From contig NC_071354.1 in NCBI RefSeq assembly GCF_943734655.1, forward strand, positions 75,246,838 to 75,310,837: a stretch of DNA of 64,000 bases. The letters are read 5' to 3'. Under the pieces are notes generated by a model. That model was not told the origin of the DNA, searched no databases, and saw only the letters and a program-made list of their open reading frames with translations. Source of the stretch: Sabethes cyaneus (Eukaryota; Arthropoda; Insecta; Diptera; Culicidae). This document shows, piece after piece, positions 36,962-46,301 of this stretch (position 1 is the first letter of the stretch; the number at the start of each line of letters is the position of its first letter). The position numbers were made by a program, and so were the translations under genes.

Positions 36962-37286
36962 AAACTAAATCTTGATGTCGTTACCATCGCTGCTATGTAA
37001 CTCCAGCACAAAGAAATATTGATAAAGGTACATGAACATTTTTAATGCGTTTGGCAAACTATTTCTGGAGGGCGCTACCGACAGATTTTACACACAAAAA
37101 ATCGATTACTTCCTTCGAGCCTGTTAATCTGTTCTCTGTGGTTATACCATAGCAGCGATGGCAGCGACATCAAGATTTAGTTTGCCACTTACTGCTCGAG
37201 GGGTGCTCTATTGAAGGATTACTCGTAGATTACATAAAAACCTTTTACACACTTTTTGTCAATTACCTGGTAGTCTGTTCTCTGTG
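36962..37286. mobile_element. two partial CACAGAG-MITE copies in inverted orientation
   Basis: 36,962-37,140 is the right two thirds of the element seen complete at 59,990-60,272, ending in CTGTTCTCTGTG. After 7 bp (GTTATAC), 37,148-37,286 is the left half of the same element in reverse, again ending outward in CTGTTCTCTGTG. The 7-bp words beyond the two ends, GTTATAC and GTATAAC, are reverse complements. The result is a hairpin of about 70-bp stems. Confidence 0.85.
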
Positions 37287-37293
37287 GTATAAC

Positions 37294-37943
37294 TGCGTAG
37301 TAATCAGAGATTACTTTTGTAATCATTTACGAAATAATTAGGTAATCAATGGTAATCAGTAGAGTAATCAATGATAATCTTAAGAAATCATTGGTAATCA
37401 TCTAGGACAGGACGTGACAAGTGTCAACCGCGACGTTGACCCAAAATTGACCCAATTTCTGATTGGCTGAAAGCGACGAGCGACCATTGACTGGAAAATA
37501 TAACGCGGTATCACTTTCAGTGTTGCTGAAACTCATTAGTGGGAATACGACCATAAGTTATTATTTCCGAATTTTGATTTCTTTTGTATTCTGTAGTTCT
37601 ATGCTTGGTTCACCATTAGTTTTGTTTGTACACGAATTTTAATTTTCAAAATGAAATGCAAAACATGATTTTGATCGCATAACTATATTCGTATTCGGGA
37701 GCTGTTGTTCGGCAAACGAAGTTATTCTTAAAATAATATGCGCAGGCAACAGTGGTGCAAAGTGTAACAAAGAATAAAAAGAATAACAAGAAGCCAGTTG
37801 GCGCGTCCTGTCCTATAGGTAATCATGATTAATTTATAGTAACCGCAAGAGATTTATTACTGATAATCAGAGGTAATCAGTAAAGTAATCAAAAGTAACT
37901 TTTTCAAAGGTGCTTCGTAATCATTGCTGTTGGAAACCCCTTG
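37294..37943. mobile_element. second copy of the vasa-flank hAT MITE, split by an insertion
   Basis: Closely matches 36,552-36,770 (GCGTAGTAATCAGAGATTAC ... GGAAACCCCTTG). The first 25 bp are missing, apparently lost where the CACAGAG hairpin joins. The middle is interrupted by the element at 37,402-37,817. Confidence 0.85.
37402..37817. mobile_element. 416-bp MITE with 9-bp target duplication
   Basis: The ends are inverted (TAGGACAGGACG and CGTCCTGTCCTA). GGTAATCAT flanks it on both sides (37,393-37,401 and 37,818-37,826), while the sister hAT MITE has the word once at the same place (36,644-36,652), giving an empty-site control. A 9-bp duplication is typical for Mutator-like elements. A second copy is at 60,517-60,955. 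Confidence 0.88.
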
Positions 37944-38187
37944 CTTATTATCCTTTGGGTTTGGGCCTTGACGTTCCGTTCCGTTGACGGATGTTGAAGT
38001 TTAATCTAACTCGGCCTTTATATGAATAAATTATTTTGACAGTGAATAAAAATATACTGTTTCTGGGTATTACAAATTGAGTTGTTTCGAGAGTGTTTTT
38101 CAATTGAAGTTAAAAGAATCTTTTTAATCCGTTCTTGGGTTTTTGTACACAACTTTTGGACCCGGAGAGAAACATACATCTGGAGCA

Positions 38188-39879
38188 ATGGGTAAAAAGC
38201 AGCATCAGAAGGATAAAATGTAAGTAATTATAAGAAAGTATCTAATGTCGCATTTTTTAAAGCCTCACAAAAAAAATCTCATTCACAGGTACCTGACTTA
38301 CACGGAGTGGTCGGAATTCTATGGTGGCCACAAACCGGACTCTATTGAAAACGAACAGATCAAATTTAAGCGGCTTCCGTTTGACCACTGCTGTTTGTCA
38401 ATGGTTCCCTACGAACATCCGTACTGTGACAAGGACGGAAATATTTTCGAGCTCGCTGCTATAGTTGATTTTATCAAACATTTCAAGGTAAATCCGGTGA
38501 CTGGAGCACCATTGGATGGCAAATCATTGACGAAGCTTAACTTTACTAAAAATCATGAAGGGAATTACCACTGTCCAACCCTATTCAAGCCGTTTACCAA
38601 AAATTCTCACATTGTTGCTAATGCAAAGACTGGCAATGTATTCTCTTTCGAAGCCATTGAACAGCTTAATGTAAAGGCCAAAAACTGGAAGGATTTGCTG
38701 GATGACACACCTTTTACTAGAAAGGATCTGATTACGATTCAGGACCCGAGCAATTTGGAAAAATTTAACATTACTAATTTTCATCATATAAAGAAAAATT
38801 TACGAGTTTTATCAGAAGAAGAACTAGCAGAGAGAAAAGATCCACAGGGCAGATTAAAAACAGTTTCTATGGAAACTCGAGATATTTTAACACAACTCGA
38901 AAAAGATTATAAGCCACCAACAGAGAAATCAGAAGAGCATAAAGTAGCTGACAAGTTCAATGCTGCTCATTACTCAACTGGAGCCGTAGCAGCTGCTTTT
39001 ACTTCTACATCAATGGTTCCAGTAATGAATCATGAAGCGGCTATTATTGAAGAGGACGTTATTCGATATGAGCGTGTAAAGAAGAAAGGCTATGTTAGAT
39101 TGTTGACCAACTTTGGGGCATTGAATTTAGAGCTATACTGTGATCAAGTCCCGAAGACTTGTGAAAACTTTCTAAAGCACTGTCAAAACGGATACTACAA
39201 CGGATGCATATTTCATCGATCAATTCGTAATTTTATGATTCAAGGGGGAGATCCAACTGGCATTGGTAATGGCGGAACCTCCATATGGGGTACAAAATTT
39301 TCCGACGAAATTAAACCAAATTTAACGCACTCTGGCAGAGGAATACTGTCAATGGCAAATTCTGGCCCGAATACAAACGGGTCACAGTTGTAAGTATTGT
39401 TTTTTTATCTTTTGTTCTATATTAATTTTTTGTATTGCAGCTTCATAACTTATCGTTCTTGTCGTCACCTGGACAGTAAACACACGGTGTTTGGTAAACT
39501 TGTTGGTGGCCTAGAAGTTTTAACTGAAATGGAGCGAATAGAGGTCGACAATCGGGATCGTCCGATTGAAAATATTTTCATACAACGAGCGCAGGTTTTT
39601 GTGGATCCATTTCAGGAAGCAGATGAACAATTAGCTAATTCACGAGCTGAAGAATTGGAGCGTATCCAACGGGAAGCTGAAGAAAAACAATCTAAGATGG
39701 CTAAAACGCAGCCTTTAAAAGTGTACCGTTCTGGGGTGGGTAAATATTTAGATAAGGAGATCACAAAGAGAGCTGCGGAACCAGAGACATCGTCTAATGA
39801 AACAAACCTGGCAGCTCTGGAGAAAAAACGAAAAAAAGAACAGAAAGTTAAACAACTAGGTAATTTTAGTTCTTGGTAA
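38188..39879 (+). CDS. PPIL2: PPIL2: U-box/cyclophilin-type ubiquitin ligase, three exons
   Basis: Exons 38,188-38,219, 38,289-39,389 and 39,441-39,879 join at GT-AG introns of 69 and 51 nt into 523 residues, the usual length of the family. Exon 1 encodes only MGKKQHQKDKM. Residues about 35-110 form the U-box-like fold (HCCLSMVPYEHPYCDKDGN ... FIKHFKVNPVTGAPL). After a second zinc-less U-box-like segment, the cyclophilin domain starts near residue 278 (VRLLTNFGALNLELYCDQVP). It holds the FHR, MIQGGDPTG and GSQFFIT blocks, the last made only after splicing of intron 2. The C-terminal tail is charged and coiled-coil-like. PPIL2 is a nuclear, spliceosome-associated protein with ubiquitin-ligase activity in other animals. 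It converges on MTRFR, with 41 nt between the two stop codons. Confidence 0.93.
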
Positions 39880-39920
39880 GCTAACTGTATGTTACTAAAT
39901 TTCTTTTTACAAACTATGGT

Positions 39921-40346
39921 TTAATCGTCACTTCCAAATTCCCTTTGTTTCCAAGCTTTCTTCATCTCTTGCAGACGAATTTTGCGCCGCTGAGTTACTA
40001 AGTGTTTTTTCTGTTCAATTCTTTGTAATTGAGCGTTTACAGAATTGTTTCCATTTTCGAGATGGTCTAGTTTATCGACCAACAATCGACGAGCTTCTTG
40101 GCGATTTTTGTGTAACGACCGGGATGTGTGGCATTGAACTACAATCCCGGTAGGTTTATGAGTTAAAACTACCTTGTTACTGGTTTTTGCGACAGATTGT
40201 CCTCCCGGTCCACTACCTCGTACAAACAACTCCTCTAGTTCATTCTCAACTAAAACCGGAACCTTAGATTTATCGACGGTAGACTTGTAGCGTATGGCTG
40301 ATAAGTTGATCCGCAGGAAATTGGTTAGAAGCTTATTAGAAAACAT
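39921..40346 (-). CDS. MTRFR: MTRFR (C12orf65-type) mitochondrial GGQ rescue factor
   Basis: A 141-residue protein. Residues 1-22 are basic and amphipathic without acidic residues (MFSNKLLTNFLRINLSAIRY), a typical mitochondrial import sequence. The catalytic GGQ is at 48-50 inside RGSGPGGQSVAKTSNKV. The C-terminal third is a Lys/Arg-rich helix (QRRKIRLQEMKKAWKQRE), and the codon-recognition domain of normal release factors is absent. In other animals this protein hydrolyses peptidyl-tRNA on stalled or split mitochondrial large subunits. Its start codon lies 2 nt after the stop codon of the LYRM frame upstream, so it is the second cistron of a shared transcript. The context TTTAAAAATG has A at -3. 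Confidence 0.93.
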   Translation of the reverse strand: MFSNKLLTNFLRINLSAIRYKSTVDKSKVPVLVENELEELFVRGSGPGGQSVAKTSNKVVLTHKPTGIVVQCHTSRSLHKNRQEARRLLVDKLDHLENGNNSVNAQLQRIEQKKHLVTQRRKIRLQEMKKAWKQREFGSDD

Positions 40347-40348
40347 TT

Positions 40349-40619
40349 TTAAACCACCCGAGCACGATCAAGCAAAGCACGTCCTCTCTTGAATAAACAA
40401 AGAAATTAGTACAAATAATGCAAACTGCGCTTCAAAACATACCTTGTAGCAATACTCAATTTCGTTGAGATCTGTAATTTCACGTTTCTGCTGAAATTCC
40501 CACCGTATGCGTTTCAGAAAGTACTCGCGGTCTGTATATTGCAGTTGCGATCCGTATCGACGGAGATCACGGTAAAGACGCAGAACCAGCTGTTTTGTGG
40601 TCAGAGATGGACCGGTCAT
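40349..40619 (-). CDS. LYR-motif microprotein related to MIEF1-MP, two exons
   Basis: Exon 1 is 40,619-40,443 and exon 2 is 40,387-40,349; the 55-nt intron runs from GTATGT to TTATTCAAG and is in phase 0. The 71-residue product starts MTGPSLTTKQLVLRLYRDLR with the LYR motif at 15-17, continues QLQYTDREYFLKRIRWEFQQ and ends RGRALLDRARVV. Length and pattern (YTDR, IRxEF, terminal hydrophobic pair) agree with the vertebrate MIEF1 microprotein, which sits with acyl-carrier protein on the maturing mitochondrial large subunit. In vertebrates it is an upstream ORF of MIEF1; here it is the first cistron before MTRFR. Its ATG has G at -3 and A at +4, not a strong context, and no other ATG in any frame lies before that of MTRFR. 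Confidence 0.9.
40388..40442 (-). other. 55-nt intron of the LYRM cistron
   Basis: GTATGT donor and TTTATTCAAG acceptor on the minus strand. Without splicing, the LYRM frame would read on to another end. The intron also contains the only minus-strand ATG (40,438-40,440) between the two start codons, so splicing removes it. Confidence 0.85.
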
Positions 40620-41018
40620 GACGAAAAGAATTGGAAAACAAAATTAAATTTGCTTGTTTTATTTACTTAAAATATGAATATAAAATAAATGAAATGAAAT
40701 GATTATGACACTGGCAGTGCTGGGTGCTGGCAGTGGCGTGACAGAGATGCCATCGGCATGGATTAATGAAATCCATGAAAAGATGAAAACCAGGGGCTTG
40801 CGATGGGTGCCATGTTTTTGTTGCCAACATCTCAGCACATCTCGACAAAGGTTGGCAGCAAATCTACCTGTCAGACGGGCGCTATTTCTTGCATTTTTTG
40901 AAATAGCGCCCTTCGTTAAGTGGACTGTCAAACACCGTTCGTTAAGATACGGATAGCACCCCGCTGATGAAAACACATTTGTAGCTGCTCGAAAGCTGAG
41001 CTATTTCTCCCTTTACTC

Positions 41019-41185
41019 CAGAGATGCCAGAAGTCATTTTGAAGACATTTTTGTTACAAAAAAGTGAAATGTCTTCGCTTGTCTTCACCATGCAATTTAA
41101 ATGGGCGGAAAGCCGAAAAAAGACAAATGAAGACATTTTTTCTTTGATTCGTGAAAACTTTTCAAAAAACCACCTGGCATCCCTG
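41019..41185. mobile_element. 167-bp hAT-like MITE upstream of the LYRM/MTRFR gene
   Basis: Terminal repeats CAGAGATGCCAG and, inverted, CAGGGATGCCAG. The flanks CTTTACTC (41,011-41,018) and CTTTTCTC (41,186-41,193) agree in 7 of 8 bases and are read as the target duplication. Non-coding. The phrase AGAGATGCCA recurs nearby at 40,743 and 41,206, so further decayed copies may be present. Confidence 0.75.
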
Positions 41186-41429
41186 CTTTTCTCCTTCTGA
41201 GAGCAGAGATGCCATATTTTCTAAAAAATGCAATTGCTCTAAAACCAAAAAATCGAGCAGATTTCTGTGAAAGTTTCAAAAACTGAAAATATCTGCAATT
41301 TTATAATGATCTGCAAGACGTCTCCACTGACGAACTGACATCCAAGCTAGGGTGTTCAACCCTAGTTCGACCTGTGTAAATTTTTGTAACGGCCGTTCCT
41401 CGTTCACATTCAAATAACTGCTCGATTTC

Positions 41430-41500
41430 GGTAGTTTTGGTGATTTTACACACAAAAAATCGATTACTTTCTTCGAGCCTGTTAATCTGTTCTTAATTCT
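41430..41500 (+). mobile_element. right-end fragment of the CACAGAG MITE
   Basis: TTTTACACACAAAAAATCG followed by CGAGCCTGTTAATCTGTTCT matches the right end of the element at 59,990-60,272. The last bases of the terminal repeat are missing. Confidence 0.75.
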
Positions 41501-41762
41501 GTTAATTCTATATTTCCAGTTCGATTAGTTTTTGAGTTAAGCAAAAATTTCTGTTTTATTTGTATTTATTGAGCTTGCTGAAGTTTACCGTACGCACACA
41601 TCTACGCGTGATTTGTTGTTGCTGTTGTTAGATTTTACATTGATTTTACACGTTTGTTTCTGTTTTCCCCCAGTTATACCCCGGTAAAAAAACACGTTTA
41701 AGTGAAAAATGATAAGTTTTTGTAGCCTTTTGCACTGGCCTTAGCAAGCTCTATAGATTCCA

Positions 41763-43262
41763 CTAGCTGACCCGACAAACTCCGTATTGCCACAAATTAA
41801 AATGTGTTGTACATAAATCGTGAATCTGTCACAATCTCGAGTTTGCAAGTTCCTGAGGAGCTCAACCTTTATTTTGGTTGTTCATTTTGGCAGTTATGTC
41901 ACTATGAAAGCATGGGTAGTTTAATTTAAAAATTTTAATTTTTTCCTAAAGCAGAAAACAATCCCCCGCTTACTAAGCCTGATAACCTAAAGCAGATAGC
42001 ACTTAATATTTGCAGTGATTGTATAACATTTCACCGAATACCATTTCGCGAAGAACCTTACGCGGAATGTACCATTTCACGGGAAACCTTTTCGTGGAAA
42101 GTACCATTGCGATCCTCGGGGTGATCGTCTCCTTACTCGTCGCTCGTTCGGACCCAACTGAAGGAAAGCAATAGAGGTCAATAGACCTAGGAGAACAAAT
42201 AAACCTAGACAGAGGTTTTTTCGCCGGGGGTTGCAGATAGTTTTTGGTGCTCTTGTTGCTGTCTGTAATGTTTTATGGAAGAGTCTAAAATTTCTCGAGT
42301 TCGATTAGTTTTTGAGTTCCGCACAAAATACTGTTTTATTAGTATGAGAGTCCTTATTCTCCTACCACAACGATGAGGGGTCTCAAACCATCATAAAAAA
42401 TCCTGCTTACAAAATCCCCCACACGCCAAATTTGGTTCCATTTGTTTGATTAGTTCTGGAGTTATGAAGAAATTTATACTTCATTTGTACGGGAGCCCCC
42501 CTCCTAAAATGGAGAGGAGTCCTAATTCATCATAGAAAAAATTCTTGCCTCCGAAAACCTTCACATACCAAATTTGACTCCATTTGATTGATTAGTTCTC
42601 GAGTTATGAGAAAATTTGTATTTAATTTGTATGAGAGCTCCCCCATCCTCCTAAAATGGGGAGGGGTCCTAATTCGTCATAGCAAAAAATCTTGCCTCCA
42701 AAAACCTTCATATGCCAAATTTGGTTCCATTTAATGGATTAGTTCTCGAGTTATGAGAACATTTATATTTCATTTGTATGGGAATCCCCCTCATAAAAAG
42801 GGGAGGGGCCCAATTCACTATAGAAAAATTCTTGCCTGCGAAAACCTTCACAAGCCGAATTTGGTTCCATTTGCTTGATTAGTTCTCGAGTTATGAGGAA
42901 ATTTGTATTTCATTTGTATGGGAGCCCCCCCCCCCTCCTAAAGGGGGGAGGGGTCATAATTTCCCTCATAAAGAAGGGATGGGCCTCAATGCACCATAGA
43001 AAAAAATCTTAGCTCCAAAAATACCCACATGCCAAACTTTGTTCCATTTGCCTGATTAGTTTGCGAGTTATGCAGAAATTTGTGTTTCATTTGTATGGGA
43101 GCCCCCCTCTTAGTGGGGGGAGAAGTCTCTAATCATCATTAGAATCTTCCTCGGCCCCAAAAACCTCTACATGCAAATTTTCATGCCGATCGGTTCAGTA
43201 GTTTTCGATTCTATAAGGATCATACCGACAGACAGACAGACAGAAATCCATTTTAGATAACT
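41763..43262 (+). repeat. 1.5-kb interspersed element with 142-147 bp tandem repeats
   Basis: It starts CTAGCTGACCCGACAAACT and ends near CCGACAGACAGACAGAAAT. From about 42,300 to 43,150 there are six units headed by GATTAGTTCTCGAGTTATG (at 42,303, 42,448, 42,590, 42,737, 42,877 and 43,054), each with CATTTGTATGGGAGCCCC and CAAATTTGGTTCCATTTG. Spacing is 140-147 bp except the last (177). An inner block near 42,030-42,110 repeats ACCATTTCGCG-like words. No protein is encoded. Related copies are at 44,428 and 24,480. The class is unknown to me; ends and lack of target duplication would fit a Helitron-like or retro-derived sequence. Confidence 0.75.
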
Positions 43263-43477
43263 TTCCTTGCGATGTGGCCTCTTTTTCTTTTATCTCCCTT
43301 ATTAATATTCTTTTGCGCTTTGCCACATTTCTAAACTGCTTTTCCGCTAGTTTTGGGTGCCATCATAACTTTTTTTTAAATATTTGGTGAAACAAGTAAA
43401 AGATTTTCAACAGAATGCTTCATTCGCAGTAACTACATTTAGTTATAGGTATATCCATAAGCAACGTACATTAAACT

Positions 43478-43640
43478 CGGCCCATTTTTCAAATTCTCTC
43501 ATTCTATAACTTACGTGGCAGCGCCTTCCATGCGACAAATGTTACCTATTAGCGGGATAGTTCAGCCCATTTTTTAGTTCTCTCATTCCGTTACTTACGT
43601 GGCATGGCCCACAATCCAACAAATGTTTTCTGCTTTATTA
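43478..43640 (+). repeat. 84-bp tandem duplication in front of the H2A relic
   Basis: Two successive copies contain CCCATTTTT, TTCTCTCATTC, ACTTACGTGGCA and ACAAATGTT in the same order, offset by 84-85 bp (first from 43,481, second from 43,566). The unit lies 70-230 bp upstream of the H2A start codon and may be a duplicated promoter element. Confidence 0.7.
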
Positions 43641-43712
43641 TTTAAGAAGACAGCATTGCTGCGCGAACTATATTTTCGATTGTTTGGTTTGAACGTTAAA
43701 GAGGTCCGTATA

Positions 43713-44035
43713 ATGTCTGCACGAGGAAAAGCTAAGGGTAAAGCAAAGTCCTGATCGAGTCGTGCTGGGTTACAGTTCCCAGTAGGCCAAATTCACCGCC
43801 TGCTGAGAAAAAGTAACTACGCAGAACGTGTCGGTGCCGGAAGTCCCGTCTATTTAGCTGCCGTTATGGAATATCTAGCTGCGGAAGATTTGGAATTGGC
43901 CGGTAATGCAGCTCGGAATAATAAGAAAACTAGAATCATTCCGCGAGATCTGCAACTAGCTATTCGTAATAACGAAGAGTTGAACAAGCTGTTGTCTGGC
44001 GTAACCATCGCGTTTTCCAATGTCTTTAAATTTAT
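43713..44035 (+). pseudogene. histone H2A pseudogene (premature stop, lost C-terminus)
   Basis: From the ATG at 43,713 the frame reads SARGKAKGKAKS, then a TGA at 43,752-43,754. After it the same frame continues SSRAGLQFPVGQIHRLLRK, NYAERVGAGSPVYLAAVMEY, LELAGNAARNNKKTRIIPRD and NEELNKLLSGVTIA. Other H2A proteins have Arg where the TGA stands, so a single CGA to TGA transition explains the stop. After VTIA the resemblance ends (FSNVFKF...), so the docking tail and C-terminal sequence are gone. There are also several changes at normally fixed positions (Gly to Ser in KGNY, Arg-His to Arg-Asp in IIPRH). No histone stem-loop is seen downstream. A non-functional relic. Confidence 0.9.
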
Positions 44036-44427
44036 AATCATAATCATATTTTTAAAAGCCAAGCCAAAACATGCATTTTTCATCATGATTCAACATTTCG
44101 ACTCTAAGGTCTATGACTATCGTAAAACCTAAGCAAGGTTACTAAATTTAGCGAAAACTTTGTGTTACGTTTGTGCTATACACACAAAAATTAGCGATTT
44201 AAGCTAAAAAGGACGAATTACATACGAGGGTTCGTTAAGGGAAATATCTAAAAATGAACGAGCGATCATGTACAAATTGGCTCTCGATTCTGTCCCGTAG
44301 ATTACTTGTTTATGCTCGTTCTATTCGAAGTTCGAACGTCCCTTATTCTTTCGAATAGACAAACGTATACCTAAGGCAAGAGCATATCTCTGTCTAAAAT
44401 ATATACTCTATCAATATTTATCTAAAA

Positions 44428-45262
44428 CTAGCTGACCCGACAAACTTCGTATTGCCACAAATTAAACTGTGTTGTACATAAATCGTGAATCTCGGATGAC
44501 CTTTGTCACAATCTCGAGTTTTGCATGTTTCTGAGGAGTTCATGGGTGGTTTAATATACAAATTTGCCTCACAGTAAAGTAGAAAACAACTCCCCCCATT
44601 GCTTAGCCTGATAAAATAAATCGGATAGCATTAAAATATTCGCCATGATTATATAACATTTCGTCGAATACCATTTTGCGGAACACCACTTCTCGGTTGA
44701 CCATAACGCGGAATATAGAGTTTCTATGTTATTGACTCATGTTTTATGGAAGAGTCTAAAGTTTCTCGAGTTTGATTAGTTTTTGAGTTGAGCAAAAATT
44801 TCTGTTTTATTTGTATGAGAGTCCTTATCATCCTACTACAGGGATGAGAAGTTTCAAACCATCATAAAAAAATTTCTTCCGCCAAAACCCCCCACATGCC
44901 AAATTTGGTTCCATTTGCGTGATTAGTTCTAGAGTTATGAGGAAAACTGTATTTCATTTGTGTGGGAGCCCCCCTTCCTAAAAAGGAAAGGTGTCCTAAA
45001 TTCATCATAGAAAAAATTCTTGCATCCAAAAACACCCACATGCCAAATTTGGTTCCTTTTGATTGATTAGTTCTCGAGTTATGCAGAAATTTGTGTTTCA
45101 TTTGTATGGGAGCCCCCCCCCCCTCTTAGTGAGGGAATCGAGATATACAAACCAAATGGTTTACTGGGAAACCCCTACATGCGAATTTTTACGCCGATCG
45201 GTTCAGTAGTTTTCGATTCTAAAAGGAACATACCGACAGACAGAAATACATTTTTATAGGTA
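44428..45262 (+). repeat. second copy of the tandem-repeat element, shorter
   Basis: It begins CTAGCTGACCCGACAAACTT and ends at CCGACAGACAGAAATACATT. Three repeat units begin at 44,774, 44,921 and 45,065 (spacing 147 and 144 bp). Otherwise it follows the order of the copy at 41,763-43,262. The two copies are in the same orientation and bracket the H2A relic. Confidence 0.75.
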
Positions 45263-46250
45263 TGGATATATGCGTTACCCAGCTGTTTCCCGATAACCCG
45301 ATTCATTCGACATGAATTAACCCGCATTTTACGGGCAAATATAAAAAGATTATGGATTAAGATTATGGCATTATGGTATCCTGCCTGAAAATGGGAATTT
45401 ATCAGAAGGGTCTAGTTGTGACGTGAACAAATCGAACAAGAAATAATAGGTATACATCAAGCACAGCAAACTGTTTTACATTTTCTTTTTAGTCTGTTTT
45501 GAAAATAAGATGTCCCATTATCCTGTATATTATAACTCGTTCAGTATAGGCCGCAAAACTCGTCAATTAAATATTGATTGAGACACACAACATTTCTAGA
45601 CTTCTTTTATCATGGCGGCAGACTCAAATAATTGATTAATAAAACCACAGATAAATAAAACTTTGTTATATACTTTGTGGCATAGGAAGAAATCTGTTGA
45701 ACGTTACTTTGACATTAATATGTTGCTAAGGATATTACGACGTAGTTTTTATTATTGCTTCTGCTCATGCTTGGCTAGAAGCATAAGTGTCCCATGTGAC
45801 AAAAACACTAATATCGCACTGAAAGGTTACGAAATACGATAAATACGAGGTTGGAAAAATATGCATCTATTTTTCCAGTGGGACAAGTTTTCAAATTGTT
45901 TCAAGTTTGTCCGTTCGAATAAATATCACAAATATTCACATCGGTTTACACCGTTAGGTAAAATTTGTATCAAAAGACAAAATATTACGTGGCACAGTTA
46001 TACGTTTATTTGCACGAGTGACGTTGAAAAGTTTGGTTGTAGATATAAAAAATATCTACTCAATTGGATTGAATGATAGTATGATTTTTAATGGAATGTT
46101 AATAATAATAGAGAGTACGGAGGCACTGTTGTTGAGAATAACAGTTATATGAGAACGGCAAAAATTTATGTTCCGATGAAAGGATAAGCGAGGAAATGGC
46201 GGAATGATGCACACTGAGAAATTCTAATTCAACTCTTCAAAGACACCGAG
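45263..46250. other. intergenic stretch, nothing seen
   Basis: No gene, RNA or structured repeat recognised between the tandem-repeat element and the H3 gene. Confidence 0.45.
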
Positions 46251-46254
46251 TAGT

Positions 46255-46270
46255 GGTCCTGATAAGGACC
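46255..46270 (-). terminator. histone 3' stem-loop of the H3 gene
   Basis: On the minus strand: GGTCCT-TATC-AGGACC, a perfect six-pair stem with a four-base loop that fits the animal consensus GGYYCUUHHHARRRCC. It begins 31 nt after the H3 stop codon. A purine-rich TTTGAAGAGTTG follows at the place of the histone downstream element. This directs U7 snRNP processing without polyadenylation. Confidence 0.93.
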
Positions 46271-46301
46271 GTTGATTGTATTTTGGTTTGACAGTGAATA
46301 T

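Noticed and set aside
37403..37815. TA as target duplication of the 416-bp element
   Set aside because: The sister MITE without the insertion shows that 9 bp (GGTAATCAT) were duplicated; the TA belongs to the element ends.
42290..43150. Regular spaced repeats considered as a CRISPR-like array
   Set aside because: The units are about 144 bp, similar throughout, without unique spacers, and in a eukaryotic genome. It is a tandem repeat inside an interspersed element.
43752..43754. TGA in the H2A frame read as selenocysteine or programmed readthrough
   Set aside because: Other H2A proteins have Arg here, there is no reason for Sec in a histone, and the C-terminus is lost as well. A pseudogene is the simple reading.
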